From Ruegeria sp. HKCCSA071 (lineage in GTDB: Bacteria > Pseudomonadota > Alphaproteobacteria > Rhodobacterales > Rhodobacteraceae), in contig NZ_JAEDOX010000007.1 in assembly GCF_017872555.1 (NCBI RefSeq), forward strand, positions 86,533 to 150,532: a DNA stretch of 64,000 nt. Reading direction: 5' to 3'. Of this stretch, positions 1-8,401 are shown in pieces (position 1 is the first letter of the stretch; each line of letters starts with the position of its first letter). The translations under genes and the position numbers were made by a program. The notes under the pieces were generated by a model. That model was not told the DNA's origin. It saw nothing but the letters and a program-made list of their open reading frames with translations, and ran no database searches.

Positions 1-1
1 C

Positions 2-838
2 TCGTTCACTGCCGCGGGGCGGCGGCTGGGCCTGTCTACAAGACTGGTCAGCAAGTATGTTGCCCAGTTGGAGGCAAAGCTATCGACGCAGTTGTTCAAC
101 CGGACAACCAGAAGCGTTTCGTTGACGGACGTCGGTATCGCGTACCTTGAACGCTGTCGTCCGATCGTGGAACAAATCGACGAACTGGAGGACCTTGTTC
201 AGGAACGGCAATCGGCGCTGGCCGGGCCGATCCGAATAACCGCACCAACCGGGTTCGGCAGCATCAACCTGACACAGGCTTTGGCCTTGTTCCTGCGGGC
301 GCATCCCAAGGTCGATATTGACCTTAAACTGTCGGACTCGCGCGTGGCACTTGTTGAAGAGGGGTTCGATCTTGCCATTCGGATCGGAGTGTTGCGGGAT
401 TCGACCCTGATTGCACGGAAGCTGTCGGATATGCCGCTGATCGTTTGCGCGTCGCCTGATTATCTGGCGGAGAGGGGCCGTCCGGGTGATCCGATGGCAC
501 TGGCTACACATAACTGCCTGATTGACGAAAACCCGGCCGACGCAACAGCATGGAGGTTTCGGGCCGGGACAAGGGATATTGCGGTCAAGGTGGCCGGGAT
601 GTTTCATGCCAATGCCCCGGCGGCGATTGCCAACATGGCGATTGCCGGGCTGGGTATCGCGCGTTGCCCGCACTATGTGATTGCCCGCAGTCTGGAAGAG
701 GGTACCCTGGAGCACTTGTTTCAGGACTATGAAACGGAAAACTTCGGCCTCTATGCGCTCTATCCACCCAATCGTCATCTGACGACCCGGGTGCGCGCGT
801 TGATTGATTTTCTGGCGCAGCATTTTCGTTCAGGCTGA
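2..838 (+). CDS. LysR-family transcriptional regulator (5' partial)
   Basis: The reading frame is open from the window edge, so the true start lies upstream. The first visible residues continue a LysR winged-helix domain (A-x-R-R-L-G-L-S, then Q-L-E-A-K-L, then the wing with R-T-T-R and L-T-D-V-G). A type-2 periplasmic-binding-like effector domain follows, with the usual G-x-I-R-I-T-A-P start and an L-A-I-R-I-G strand. About 279 residues are visible against roughly 300 for the family. It is closest in style to the GcvA/CrgA-like LysR branch. The effector and targets are unknown: the divergent partner would lie off the window, and the ABC operon on the 3' side converges on it. The frame is certain; the biological role is not. 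Confidence 0.85.
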   Translation, partial: SFTAAGRRLGLSTRLVSKYVAQLEAKLSTQLFNRTTRSVSLTDVGIAYLERCRPIVEQIDELEDLVQERQSALAGPIRITAPTGFGSINLTQALALFLRAHPKVDIDLKLSDSRVALVEEGFDLAIRIGVLRDSTLIARKLSDMPLIVCASPDYLAERGRPGDPMALATHNCLIDENPADATAWRFRAGTRDIAVKVAGMFHANAPAAIANMAIAGLGIARCPHYVIARSLEEGTLEHLFQDYETENFGLYALYPPNRHLTTRVRALIDFLAQHFRSG

Positions 839-967
839 GGCTTCGCACCTGAACCAGGAGGTAAAACCCAGTTACAAAACTCGCGCTGCGCTCCCAGCAG
901 GTTGCGTTGTTTGTGTCTGCACTTATTCTGAATGCAGCAAGTTTCGGTTCACTGTTTTTGAGGCTGG

Positions 968-1741
968 TTACCGCGCGGGCACCTGCAACTCTATGTGCCG
1001 GAACAGCAGAGAAATGAGGCCCGCGATGATCAGGTAAATTAGCGCCAACAGCAAAAGCGGCTCGTATACCACGAACGTATCCGCTCGAACTCTGGAAGAC
1101 ACGGCGTAAATTTCAACCACGGTAATGGTCGCGACCAGCGGGGTTGCCTTTAGCTGCAGGATGGTCTCGCCACCGAGGGTCGGCAATACACTGCGAATAG
1201 CTTGAGGAAGCCAGATCCTGCGAAACATCGTAAAGCGCGGCATGCCAAAGGACTGCGCCGCTTCAAGCTGGCCTTTTTTTACACTGGCGAATGCGCCGCG
1301 CATGATCTCGCCCTCATAGCCTGCGTAAGATAGGGTAAGAGCCAAAACTGCATAGGGCCAGGCCTGCCTTAGATAGGGCCACAGTTCGCTGCCGCGTATC
1401 CACGGGACTTGAGGGAAGAGTGATCCAAGCCCGTAGTACAAAAGCCAAATTTGTAAGAGGATCGGCGTGCCTCGAATGATGGTGCAAAACACGCGCGCCG
1501 GGACCGACAGATACCAGGGCCCAATCGCCTGCGCGAGGCCAAGCGGGATCGCCAGTAGAAACCCGAGCACTGTGGTGACGACAAGCAGCCAGATGGTTCT
1601 CCACAACCCTTCCAGTGCCAGCGGTGCATAGGTCGGAATCCAATCCCATCGTAACGAGAGAGCGCACCAGATTACGAACGCCGCAAACAGGGCCATCAGC
1701 ACGATCCGGTGCGGTTGCATGAGTGCCCGCCAGTTCATCAT
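968..1741 (-). CDS. Basic amino acid ABC transporter permease (HisM/OccM type)
   Basis: Integral membrane subunit of a polar amino acid importer, about 257 residues. It has a TM near residues 15-35 and the transport domain (residues about 45-250) with the EAA loop region E-A-A-Q-S-F-G-M-P. The start is taken at ATG 1741, whose ATGA overlaps the stop of the upstream permease gene; an upstream in-frame extension lies inside that gene. It is the last gene of the operon ATPase, binding protein, permease, permease. Because the operon faces the tetR-aruH-aruI-ddaH genes, the likely substrate is arginine or a guanidino/methylated arginine. Family placement is strong; the substrate is inference. Confidence 0.85.
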   Translation of the reverse strand: MMNWRALMQPHRIVLMALFAAFVIWCALSLRWDWIPTYAPLALEGLWRTIWLLVVTTVLGFLLAIPLGLAQAIGPWYLSVPARVFCTIIRGTPILLQIWLLYYGLGSLFPQVPWIRGSELWPYLRQAWPYAVLALTLSYAGYEGEIMRGAFASVKKGQLEAAQSFGMPRFTMFRRIWLPQAIRSVLPTLGGETILQLKATPLVATITVVEIYAVSSRVRADTFVVYEPLLLLALIYLIIAGLISLLFRHIELQVPAR

Positions 1742-2490
1742 CGGCTTGCTCCCTTCAACGAAGGTTGCCCGCGGCGGGCCCATTTCTCGATCCGGCCAAA
1801 CACGACGCCGGAACACAGGGTGACGATCAAATAAAGCGCACCGGCAGCAAGGAAGAACGTGAAATATGCGCGAGTGCTTGCAGCGGCCTGGCGTGTTTCC
1901 AGCGTTAGTTCGCTGAAACCAACGATGGCAAGCAAAGCAGTGTCTTTAGTGGCGATCAGCCAAAGATTGGCCAGCCCCGGTGTGGCAAAGGACATCATCG
2001 CGGGGATCGTGACACGCCGCATAAGCTTGAATGGCGGCATACCAAAGGATCGCGCCGCCTCAATCTGCCCTGAGGGTACCGCCTGGATAGCCCCACGCAA
2101 CACTTCGGTCGCATAAGCCCCCTGAACGATGCCCAATACCCAGATACCAGCTACAACGCCGCTGATTTCAACCCGGCCATAACCCATTGCCTGTGCGGCC
2201 TGATTGATCAGGTCGGTCCCTACATAGTAGAGGATCAGGATAAGCACCAGTTCAGGTACGGCGCGCATCACGGTTGTGTATATGGCGAGAAGGTCACGGG
2301 TGACCGGTCCGCCATATAGTTTCCCATAGGCCCCGAAAAGCCCGATGATCAGTCCGAAACCGAACGCGCCAAGTGCGATCTGCAACGAGTGAACGAGGCC
2401 ACGCAGGAGATTACCGCCCCAACCCGGAGGGGTTAGGGACAGCAGCTCCAAGCTTTGGGCAAGCCCCAGGCTTTCGAGGAGCGCTTCCAC
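1738..2490 (-). CDS. Basic amino acid ABC transporter permease (HisQ/OccQ type)
   Basis: First of two permease subunits, 250 residues. TM segments lie near residues 30-50, 60-85, 95-115, 190-210 and 220-240, and the cytoplasmic coupling loop reads E-A-A-R-S-F-G-M-P. It follows the binding-protein gene by 8 nt and overlaps the next permease by 4 nt, so the pair is translationally coupled. HisQ/HisM-type permeases form a heterodimer in the inner membrane and are driven by the ATPase encoded at 3302-4078. Specificity for basic amino acids is inferred from the binding protein and from the neighbouring arginine catabolic genes. Confidence 0.85.
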   Translation of the reverse strand: MEALLESLGLAQSLELLSLTPPGWGGNLLRGLVHSLQIALGAFGFGLIIGLFGAYGKLYGGPVTRDLLAIYTTVMRAVPELVLILILYYVGTDLINQAAQAMGYGRVEISGVVAGIWVLGIVQGAYATEVLRGAIQAVPSGQIEAARSFGMPPFKLMRRVTIPAMMSFATPGLANLWLIATKDTALLAIVGFSELTLETRQAAASTRAYFTFFLAAGALYLIVTLCSGVVFGRIEKWARRGQPSLKGASR

Positions 2491-2498
2491 GACGAAGC

Positions 2499-3272
2499 TT
2501 ATTCGCTGTAGATGCTGGTCGTGAAATAGCGCGAGGTAATTTCCTCATGCGTACCGTCGGCAAGAATTGCCGCGATTCCCGCATTCAGTTTTTCACGCAG
2601 CGCGTCGTCACCCTTGCGAACACCGGCGCCGACGCCACGGCCCAGAATTGCCACGTCGTTCGCAACCGGGCCCTTGATTTCGCAGCAGGCACCGGTGTCG
2701 GTTGCGACAAAGTCAGCCATGGCAATGCTGTCCGCTTGAATCGCGTCGATCCGACCGGCGAACAAGTCCTGATTGGCCTCGTCCTGGGTTTGGTAAACTC
2801 GGATTTCTGCGGCATCTTTGAAGTGTTCGTTCGCATAGGCCTGGTGGATGGTTGATGCCTGCACGCCGATGATCTTGCCAGCCAGAGATTCCGGCGTTGG
2901 TTCGATGTCCATCGACTTGTCGGCGACGATCACTGCCGGTGTGTTGTAGTAGGGATCGCTGAAATCGATGGTTTTCAGGCGCTCTTCGGTGATCGACATC
3001 GACGCCATCAGAGCGTCGATTTGCTGACCGGTCAGCGACGGGATGATGCCGTCCCAGGCAACCGGTGTGATCACGCAGTCAAGCTCGGCCGCGGAACAAA
3101 CCGCGTCAATCACCTCGATTTCCCAGCCGACCCAGGTGCCCGAGGAATCGAGTGAGGCAAATGGGGGGTAGGGTTCGGCGGCGATCCCGATTTTAACTTC
3201 TTCTGCACTGACCGTTCCGGCGCTGAGCATTGTCGCAGCCACACCTGCTGCAATAAGGTTTCTTTTTATCAT
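2499..3272 (-). CDS. Periplasmic basic amino acid (Lys/Arg/ornithine-type) binding protein
   Basis: A 257-residue precursor with a Sec signal peptide (positively charged MIKR, hydrophobic core, cleavage near residues 23-24 after V-S-A). The mature part resembles lysine/arginine/ornithine-binding proteins: Y-P-P-F-A-S near the N-terminus, then S-M-S-I-T-E-E-R, whose Arg would hold the ligand alpha-carboxylate, and F-S-D-P-Y-Y. It delivers the ligand to the two permeases encoded downstream. Since the cluster also encodes a DDAH-like enzyme, dimethylarginine is a plausible ligand besides arginine; the sequence alone cannot separate the two. Confidence 0.88.
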   Translation of the reverse strand: MIKRNLIAAGVAATMLSAGTVSAEEVKIGIAAEPYPPFASLDSSGTWVGWEIEVIDAVCSAAELDCVITPVAWDGIIPSLTGQQIDALMASMSITEERLKTIDFSDPYYNTPAVIVADKSMDIEPTPESLAGKIIGVQASTIHQAYANEHFKDAAEIRVYQTQDEANQDLFAGRIDAIQADSIAMADFVATDTGACCEIKGPVANDVAILGRGVGAGVRKGDDALREKLNAGIAAILADGTHEEITSRYFTTSIYSE

Positions 3273-3301
3273 TTTAGTCTCCCTGTCATGATTTTGTTTA
3301 C

Positions 3302-4078
3302 TCAGCCGACTGATTTCAGGAATTGCTTCAGCCGAGCGGATTTAGGATTATCAAAAAGCTCGTCAGGTGGCCCCTGTTCCTCGATTTTTCCTTCGAAAAG
3401 ATACACAACGTGGGTCGCAACCTCACGCGCAAACTTCATCTCATGGGTCACTATCAACATGGTCCGGCCTTCGGCGGCGAGACCCCGAATGACGGTCAAA
3501 ACCTCGCCGACCAGTTCGGGATCCAGCGCGCTGGTGGGTTCGTCAAACAACATCACACTGGGATCGACCGCCAGCGCGCGCGCAATCGCTGCACGTTGTT
3601 GCTGACCACCTGAAAGGAACGAAGGGAAGGTGTCGGCCTTGTCGCCCAAACCCACGCGCTCCAGCAGTTGATGCGCCCGTTTGATTGCCTGGTCACGCGG
3701 CACTTTCAAAACGTGAACGGGCACTTCGATGACGTTTTCCAACAAGGTGCGATGAGTCCAGAGGTTGAAGGCCTGGAATACCATCGCCAGCCGCGTGCGG
3801 ATACGCTCAAGCTGACGCCGGTCTTTGGGCAACCCGTCAGGGCGCATCGCGATCGTTTCACCGTTTACAACGATCTCGCCAGAGCTAGGCGTTTCGAGGA
3901 AGTTGATGCAACGAAGGAACGTGGATTTTCCGGAACCGCTGCCTCCGATGATGGCGACGACATCGCCCTGATGGGCAGTGAGCGAAACGCCCTTGAGAAC
4001 CTCAAGCGAGCCAAAAGACTTGTGCAAGTCAATGACCCGAATGGCCTCATCCGGCTTGGTCTCGGGGTCAACGTTCAT
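3302..4078 (-). CDS. Amino acid ABC transporter ATPase (HisP/OccP type)
   Basis: A 258-residue ATPase. Walker A is G-G-S-G-S-G-K-S-T, the Q-loop is F-Q-A-F-N-L-W, the signature is L-S-G-G-Q-Q-Q-R, Walker B is V-M-L-F-D-E-P-T-S, and the H-loop is V-T-H-E-M. It is the promoter-proximal gene of the importer operon and is separated by 95 nt from the divergent tetR gene. That intergenic segment is AT-rich and contains a palindrome, so both directions may be controlled together. Function as a polar amino acid importer ATPase is secure; the substrate is inferred. Confidence 0.9.
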   Translation of the reverse strand: MNVDPETKPDEAIRVIDLHKSFGSLEVLKGVSLTAHQGDVVAIIGGSGSGKSTFLRCINFLETPSSGEIVVNGETIAMRPDGLPKDRRQLERIRTRLAMVFQAFNLWTHRTLLENVIEVPVHVLKVPRDQAIKRAHQLLERVGLGDKADTFPSFLSGGQQQRAAIARALAVDPSVMLFDEPTSALDPELVGEVLTVIRGLAAEGRTMLIVTHEMKFAREVATHVVYLFEGKIEEQGPPDELFDNPKSARLKQFLKSVG

Positions 4079-4134
4079 TTGTTGTTTCCATCCCTATCCA
4101 CCATTTTTTCCTTGCAGCTTTATCGATTCCCCAC

Positions 4135-4154
4135 AATTATGCAACTGTATAATT
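4135..4154. promoter_or_regulatory. Candidate TetR operator in the divergent promoter region
   Basis: Inverted repeat AATTAT-N8-ATAATT, with TATAAT-like boxes at 4148-4153 and 4154-4159 just upstream of the tetR start at 4174. It lies in the only gap between the importer operon and the tetR-aruH-aruI-ddaH operon, where a TetR repressor would be expected to bind. The segment is much more AT-rich than its surroundings, so chance palindromes are possible. Binding is inference. Confidence 0.45.
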
Positions 4155-4173
4155 ATAATATCTGGAAAGAATA

Positions 4174-4812
4174 ATGCCGGATCACGTAACAAAATTTAGG
4201 CGCGAACCAGCAGAGCAGCGTAAAGAGTCGTTGATTGAGGCTACGTTGTCTTTGATTGCCGAGCAGGGTTTGCAAGGGGCAACCGTTCGGGCGATTGCTG
4301 ATCGGGCGAATGTGACTCAGGGTCTGATCCGGCATCATTTTTCTTCGAAAGAAGACCTGATTACAGCAGCTTACGACTATCATATGCGGCGAATGACCGC
4401 CATGACTGCCGCGCAGAGTGCTGAACCAAATGACTCCGCCAGATCACGGCTGGCGACGTTTGTAGTGACCGGGTTGACCCATCCCGTGGTCGACCCGGAC
4501 TGGGTTTGTCTGTGGGCGGGGTTTCTGAATAAAACGCGCAAAGATACCAAAATGCAGGAAATCCACGAGCAGACCTACCGTGATTTCCGTGATCGGCTAG
4601 AGGCGCATATTTCAGATGCTCTGCAAGAGGCGGGTATGCCCCCAAAAAGCTGCCACCTAAGACGAATGGCCATCGCTTGCAACGCGGTGATCGACGGACT
4701 GTGGATGGAAGGTGGCGCCCTGCCAAGCGCTTTCAAAGCGGGCGAATTGCCAGAGATTGGGCTCGACTCAGTCGGATCAATCATCGGTTTGGACTTAACG
4801 GTTATTGAGTAG
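4174..4812 (+). CDS. TetR-family transcriptional regulator (BetI-like)
   Basis: A 212-residue protein. The N-terminal TetR helix-turn-helix occupies residues about 14-60, with the typical pattern I-A-x-R-A-N-V-T-Q-G-L-I-R-H-H-F-x-S-K-E-D-L. A helical ligand/dimer domain follows and ends with a W-M-E-G-G segment seen in BetI-like members. It is the first gene of a plus-strand run with aruH, aruI and ddaH; its stop is 8 nt from the next start. It probably represses this operon and the divergent importer until a guanidino compound or an aruH/aruI intermediate binds. The family is certain; the ligand is unknown. Confidence 0.85.
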   Translation: MPDHVTKFRREPAEQRKESLIEATLSLIAEQGLQGATVRAIADRANVTQGLIRHHFSSKEDLITAAYDYHMRRMTAMTAAQSAEPNDSARSRLATFVVTGLTHPVVDPDWVCLWAGFLNKTRKDTKMQEIHEQTYRDFRDRLEAHISDALQEAGMPPKSCHLRRMAIACNAVIDGLWMEGGALPSAFKAGELPEIGLDSVGSIIGLDLTVIE

Positions 4813-4820
4813 GATCGAAG

Positions 4821-6008
4821 ATGAAAGAAACAGCGATAACCGAACGCCTGTCCGGGTTGGGTGGCGCAAAGTGGGAAGTGCATCTTGCAGCTCAACGCCG
4901 TGTTGCAGAAGGGCAGGACATCATCGAATTGACGATCGGTGAGCCTGACGTTCCAGCACCTACCAGACTTGTGGACGCGGCTGTGAACGCCCTGCATCAG
5001 GGTCGAACGACCTACTCGAGTGGACGCGGTGAAGCCGGGCTGCGTGCAGCATTGGCAGAGCGCTACTCCGATAGGTCCGGCCGGGCGATTTCCGATTTGC
5101 AAGTGTTGTGTTTCCCGGGGACCCAAACTGCGCTTTATGCCGTACTAATGGGTGTTGCGGAAACCGGTTGTGAAGTGCTGGTAGGTGATCCGATGTATGC
5201 GACCTATCAAGGTGTAATCCGCGCCAGTGGGGCGGACGTCGTGCCTGTTCCTCTGCGACCGGAGAATGGCTTTCGGATTGCTGCCGATGACATCGCCGCT
5301 CGCATCACCCCGAATACCTCTGCCATTTTGCTCACAACGCCACACAACCCGACGGGTTCGATCCTAACCAAGGCAGATCTGAATGCTATCGGGCAGCTGG
5401 CCATCGATCATGATCTCTGGATCATTTCAGATGAGGTCTATGAAGAGTTGGTTTTCGACGGAAACGAATTTGTTTCGCCCCTGTCCCTGCCAGAGTTGTC
5501 TGATCGGGTCATTGTGGTGTCATCCATATCAAAATCGCATGCCGCCCCTGGATTCCGCAGCGGATGGTGTATCGGCCCCGAGGCGTTTGCAGAACGCCTT
5601 TTGCCTCTGTCTGAAACCATGCTTTTCGGCAATCAACCCTTCATCGCGGACATGACCGAAATGGCCATTCGCGAGGGATCGGATGTCGCGGCAGGAATGG
5701 CGCAACGCTTTGCCAATCGCGCGCGCATCTTGCAGGACAGGTTGTCGACTGAAACGCGGCTGCGTGTTCATCGTCCTCAGGCCGGCATGTTCGCGATGAT
5801 CGACGTTTCGGCGACCGGACTGAACGGCAACGATTACGCATTTCACCTGCTGGAACATGGCAAAGTGGCTGTAATGCCGGGCACATCGTTTGGCGACACA
5901 GTGGATGACTGGGTGCGTATCGCACTGACGGTGGATGACGCGGACTTTGCCACGGCTTGTGACCGGATCATCAATCACGTGAACCAGTTGCAGTTGGAGA
6001 ACGCATGA
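4821..6008 (+). CDS. aruH: PLP-dependent class I/II aminotransferase, AruH-like (arginine:pyruvate transaminase)
   Basis: A 395-residue fold-type I aminotransferase. The N-T-S-A-I-L-L-T-T-P-H-N-P-T-G segment carries the Asn, and I-I-S-D-E-V-Y carries the PLP-contacting Asp and Tyr. The Schiff-base lysine is in S-S-I-S-K-S-H, and the substrate-binding Arg is near W-V-R-I-A. Remembered resemblance to Pseudomonas AruH is high around P-M-Y-x-T-Y and V-V-P-V-P-x-R-x-E-N-G-F-R. AruH transfers the alpha-amino group of L-arginine to pyruvate, giving 2-ketoarginine. An AGGA ribosome-binding site lies 6-9 nt before ATG 4821. Its stop overlaps the decarboxylase start by 4 nt, which strongly supports the AruH/AruI reading. 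Confidence 0.78.
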   Translation: MKETAITERLSGLGGAKWEVHLAAQRRVAEGQDIIELTIGEPDVPAPTRLVDAAVNALHQGRTTYSSGRGEAGLRAALAERYSDRSGRAISDLQVLCFPGTQTALYAVLMGVAETGCEVLVGDPMYATYQGVIRASGADVVPVPLRPENGFRIAADDIAARITPNTSAILLTTPHNPTGSILTKADLNAIGQLAIDHDLWIISDEVYEELVFDGNEFVSPLSLPELSDRVIVVSSISKSHAAPGFRSGWCIGPEAFAERLLPLSETMLFGNQPFIADMTEMAIREGSDVAAGMAQRFANRARILQDRLSTETRLRVHRPQAGMFAMIDVSATGLNGNDYAFHLLEHGKVAVMPGTSFGDTVDDWVRIALTVDDADFATACDRIINHVNQLQLENA

Positions 6009-7603
6009 CAAGCATTGGTGAGGCGTTGGTGTCCCAACTGGTTGCGCGCGACGTAGATACTGTCTTTGGTATTCCTGGCGTACATACGGTCGAGCTGTAT
6101 CGGGGGCTTGCATCCTCTGGTATCCGCCACGTCACCCCCCGGCACGAACAGGGCGCGGGGTTTATGGCGGATGGGTATGCCAGGGTGTCCGGTAAGCCCG
6201 GCGTTGCATTTGTTATCACTGGTCCAGGTTTGACAAATACACTTACTGCGATGGGGCAGGCCAGGGCAGATAGTGTTCCGATGCTTGTGGTCTCTGGGGT
6301 GAATACGCTGTCCAGCCTTGGTAAAGGTTTAGGACACTTACATGAGCTGCCGGATCAGAGGGCGATGGCGCGGACAGTCGCGTTGTGGTCCGAGCGTGTT
6401 GAGGGCTCGGATGATTTGCTTCCGGCCATGGATCGGGCCTTTCGGCCGTTCCAATCGGGACGCCCGGGGCCGACGCATATCGAAATTCCCTTGGATATTG
6501 CTGGGGATCAGTATGTTGAAACAACGGTAACGCCCGGATATCTGACCGAAAAACCAGAAGACATGGCGCTTATTGACAAAGCTGTCAGCCGATTGGCCGC
6601 AGCCAAGACTCCGGTGCTGTTAGTCGGTGGCGGTGCGTGTCGGGAAAGCGCGGCAATACGTTTTCTGGCCGAACGTTTGGATGCGCCGGTCGTGCAGACC
6701 GTAAATGCGCGCGGGCTGATGTATGGTCATCCACTCAGTGTGCCGGCAAGCCCAAGCCTTCAGGCTGTACGCGATTTGATTGAAGGATCAGACGCGGTAC
6801 TGGCGCTGGGAACTGAGCTGGGGCAAACGGACTTTGACATGTACGCAACCGGAAACATGGCCAGTATGTCGTCCCTGATCCGGGTCGACCTCTGCCCCGA
6901 CCAAATGCGTCGCCACGAAGCCGAAGTGGCAATTGTTGGCGATGCAGGCGTTGTAGCCGCTGCGATATTGGAAGCTTTGGGTCCTGCGACCGCATCCTTG
7001 AACGGTGCACGACGTGCCGAAGCGGCACGCCGCGGTGCTTTTGAGGAAATCGGTGCGGATATGCGCGCGCTTCACGACATTCTCGTTGCGATGCGCAGGG
7101 CCGTTCCAGACGCGATCATGGTAGGCGATTCCACTTATCCGATCTACGCGGGCAATCTCTACTATGACCATGATCGTCCTGGTGGTTGGTTCAATGCGTC
7201 GACCGGGTTTGGCGCACTTGGATACGGCATACCCGCAGCGATCGGCGCGGCGCTGGCAGCGCCGAATGCATCTGTGCTCTGTATCTCTGGCGATGGTGGG
7301 GCACAGTTCAGCCTGCCCGAGTTGATGACCGCAGTTGATGAAAACCTGCCGATTACTTTCGTTATTTGGAACAATCATGGCTATCAGGAAATTGCGACCT
7401 CGATGCAAGCTGTCGGGGTGACCGTTCTCGGGTGCGAACCAACGCCGCCTGACTTTGAAGGCGTGGCCCGCTCCTGCGGGATGCCGTTCTGGCGGATCGG
7501 GCCGGATGCAGCAGAGGTGGCGCAAGCTTTGACTGCTGCGCAGTCCCATGAAGGCCCACGACTTGTTGAAATCCGCGCACCTAATCAATCACACTCCTCA
7601 TAA
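6005..7603 (+). CDS. aruI: Thiamine-diphosphate 2-ketoarginine (5-guanidino-2-oxopentanoate) decarboxylase
   Basis: A 532-residue member of the acetolactate-synthase-like ThDP family. The N-terminal pyrimidine-binding domain carries the activating Glu in R-H-E-Q-G-A-G-F-M-A-D-G. A central domain follows, then the C-terminal pyrophosphate-binding domain with S-G-D-G-G and W-N-N-H-G-Y. The N-terminal F-G-I-P-G-V-H-T-V-E-L-Y-R-G signature fits the AruI group better than true acetolactate synthase. The reaction would convert 2-ketoarginine to 4-guanidinobutyraldehyde and CO2. It is translationally coupled to aruH. No aldehyde dehydrogenase or guanidinobutyrase gene adjoins, so the later steps must be encoded elsewhere. 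Confidence 0.78.
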   Translation: MTSIGEALVSQLVARDVDTVFGIPGVHTVELYRGLASSGIRHVTPRHEQGAGFMADGYARVSGKPGVAFVITGPGLTNTLTAMGQARADSVPMLVVSGVNTLSSLGKGLGHLHELPDQRAMARTVALWSERVEGSDDLLPAMDRAFRPFQSGRPGPTHIEIPLDIAGDQYVETTVTPGYLTEKPEDMALIDKAVSRLAAAKTPVLLVGGGACRESAAIRFLAERLDAPVVQTVNARGLMYGHPLSVPASPSLQAVRDLIEGSDAVLALGTELGQTDFDMYATGNMASMSSLIRVDLCPDQMRRHEAEVAIVGDAGVVAAAILEALGPATASLNGARRAEAARRGAFEEIGADMRALHDILVAMRRAVPDAIMVGDSTYPIYAGNLYYDHDRPGGWFNASTGFGALGYGIPAAIGAALAAPNASVLCISGDGGAQFSLPELMTAVDENLPITFVIWNNHGYQEIATSMQAVGVTVLGCEPTPPDFEGVARSCGMPFWRIGPDAAEVAQALTAAQSHEGPRLVEIRAPNQSHSS

Positions 7604-7618
7604 AAAGCGAGAACGGAA

Positions 7619-8401
7619 ATGACTGACCCGACTTTTCAGTTTACGCGGGCGATTACGCGCCGCCCGGCTGCATCCATCACCATGGGTTTGCGTGCAGAAG
7701 ATATCGGTACACCAGATTTGGACGGGATGCTGGCGGCACACGCACACTATGTAGCAACGCTGAAGAGCACCGGCGCCGAGGTGATTGAACTGTCTCCGCT
7801 GGATACGTTCCCGGATGCAGTGTTTGTCGAGGATACAACCCTTTGTCTGCCCCTGGGCGCCGTTATGATGCGCCCAGGGGCACCCAGCCGCATGGGGGAA
7901 GTGGCCGAGATGGAACCAACTATTCGCTCGGTTTACGACGAAGTGCACCGTATCAAAGGACCGGGTCATATTGAAGGCGGGGATATCCTGGTCACTGGCC
8001 GCGAAATCCTAGTTGGGCGTTCGGATCGCACGGACGCGGCTGGTGTTGCCGAACTGACCGACATCGTTTCGAAATGGGGCCACACCGTGCGTGAAGTGTT
8101 CACACCGCCGGGTGTACTGCATTTCAAAACGGATTGTTCTCTGTTGGATGGGGAAACCATCCTTTCAACCAAGCGTCTGGACGATTCAGGATGTTTCGAA
8201 GGGTACCGCGTTTTGCACGTAGCCGAAGGTGAGGAAGCAGCGGCGAACTCGATCCGGTTCAACGAGCTTGTGCTGGCCCCGGCTGGGTTCCCACGTACAG
8301 TAGAAATGTTGCGGAAAAACGGCTACGAGGTCGTAGAAATCAACAACACCGAATGTGCAAAACTGGATGGCGGAATGTCATGCCTATCTCTTAGATTCTG
8401 A
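7619..8401 (+). CDS. ddaH: Dimethylarginine dimethylaminohydrolase (DDAH) family amidinotransferase-fold enzyme
   Basis: A 260-residue guanidine-modifying-superfamily enzyme. The expected active-site positions are present: Asp66 in F-P-D-A-V-F-V-E-D, Glu119 in H-I-E-G-G-D, His168 in L-H-F-K-T-D, and the nucleophilic Cys255 in D-G-G-M-S-C-L-S-L-R-F at the extreme C-terminus, as in bacterial DDAH. DDAH hydrolyses N-omega-methylarginines to citrulline and methylamines. It begins 15 nt after aruI on the same strand, so it is probably in the same operon. It could instead act on another guanidine, such as a 2-ketoarginine-derived compound. Family and catalytic residues are strong; the exact substrate is open. 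Confidence 0.85.
   Translation: MTDPTFQFTRAITRRPAASITMGLRAEDIGTPDLDGMLAAHAHYVATLKSTGAEVIELSPLDTFPDAVFVEDTTLCLPLGAVMMRPGAPSRMGEVAEMEPTIRSVYDEVHRIKGPGHIEGGDILVTGREILVGRSDRTDAAGVAELTDIVSKWGHTVREVFTPPGVLHFKTDCSLLDGETILSTKRLDDSGCFEGYRVLHVAEGEEAAANSIRFNELVLAPAGFPRTVEMLRKNGYEVVEINNTECAKLDGGMSCLSLRF

Noticed and set aside
80..823. Long minus-strand frame opposite the first LysR gene
   Set aside because: Shadow of the real LysR frame; no domain and cysteine/arginine-rich composition.
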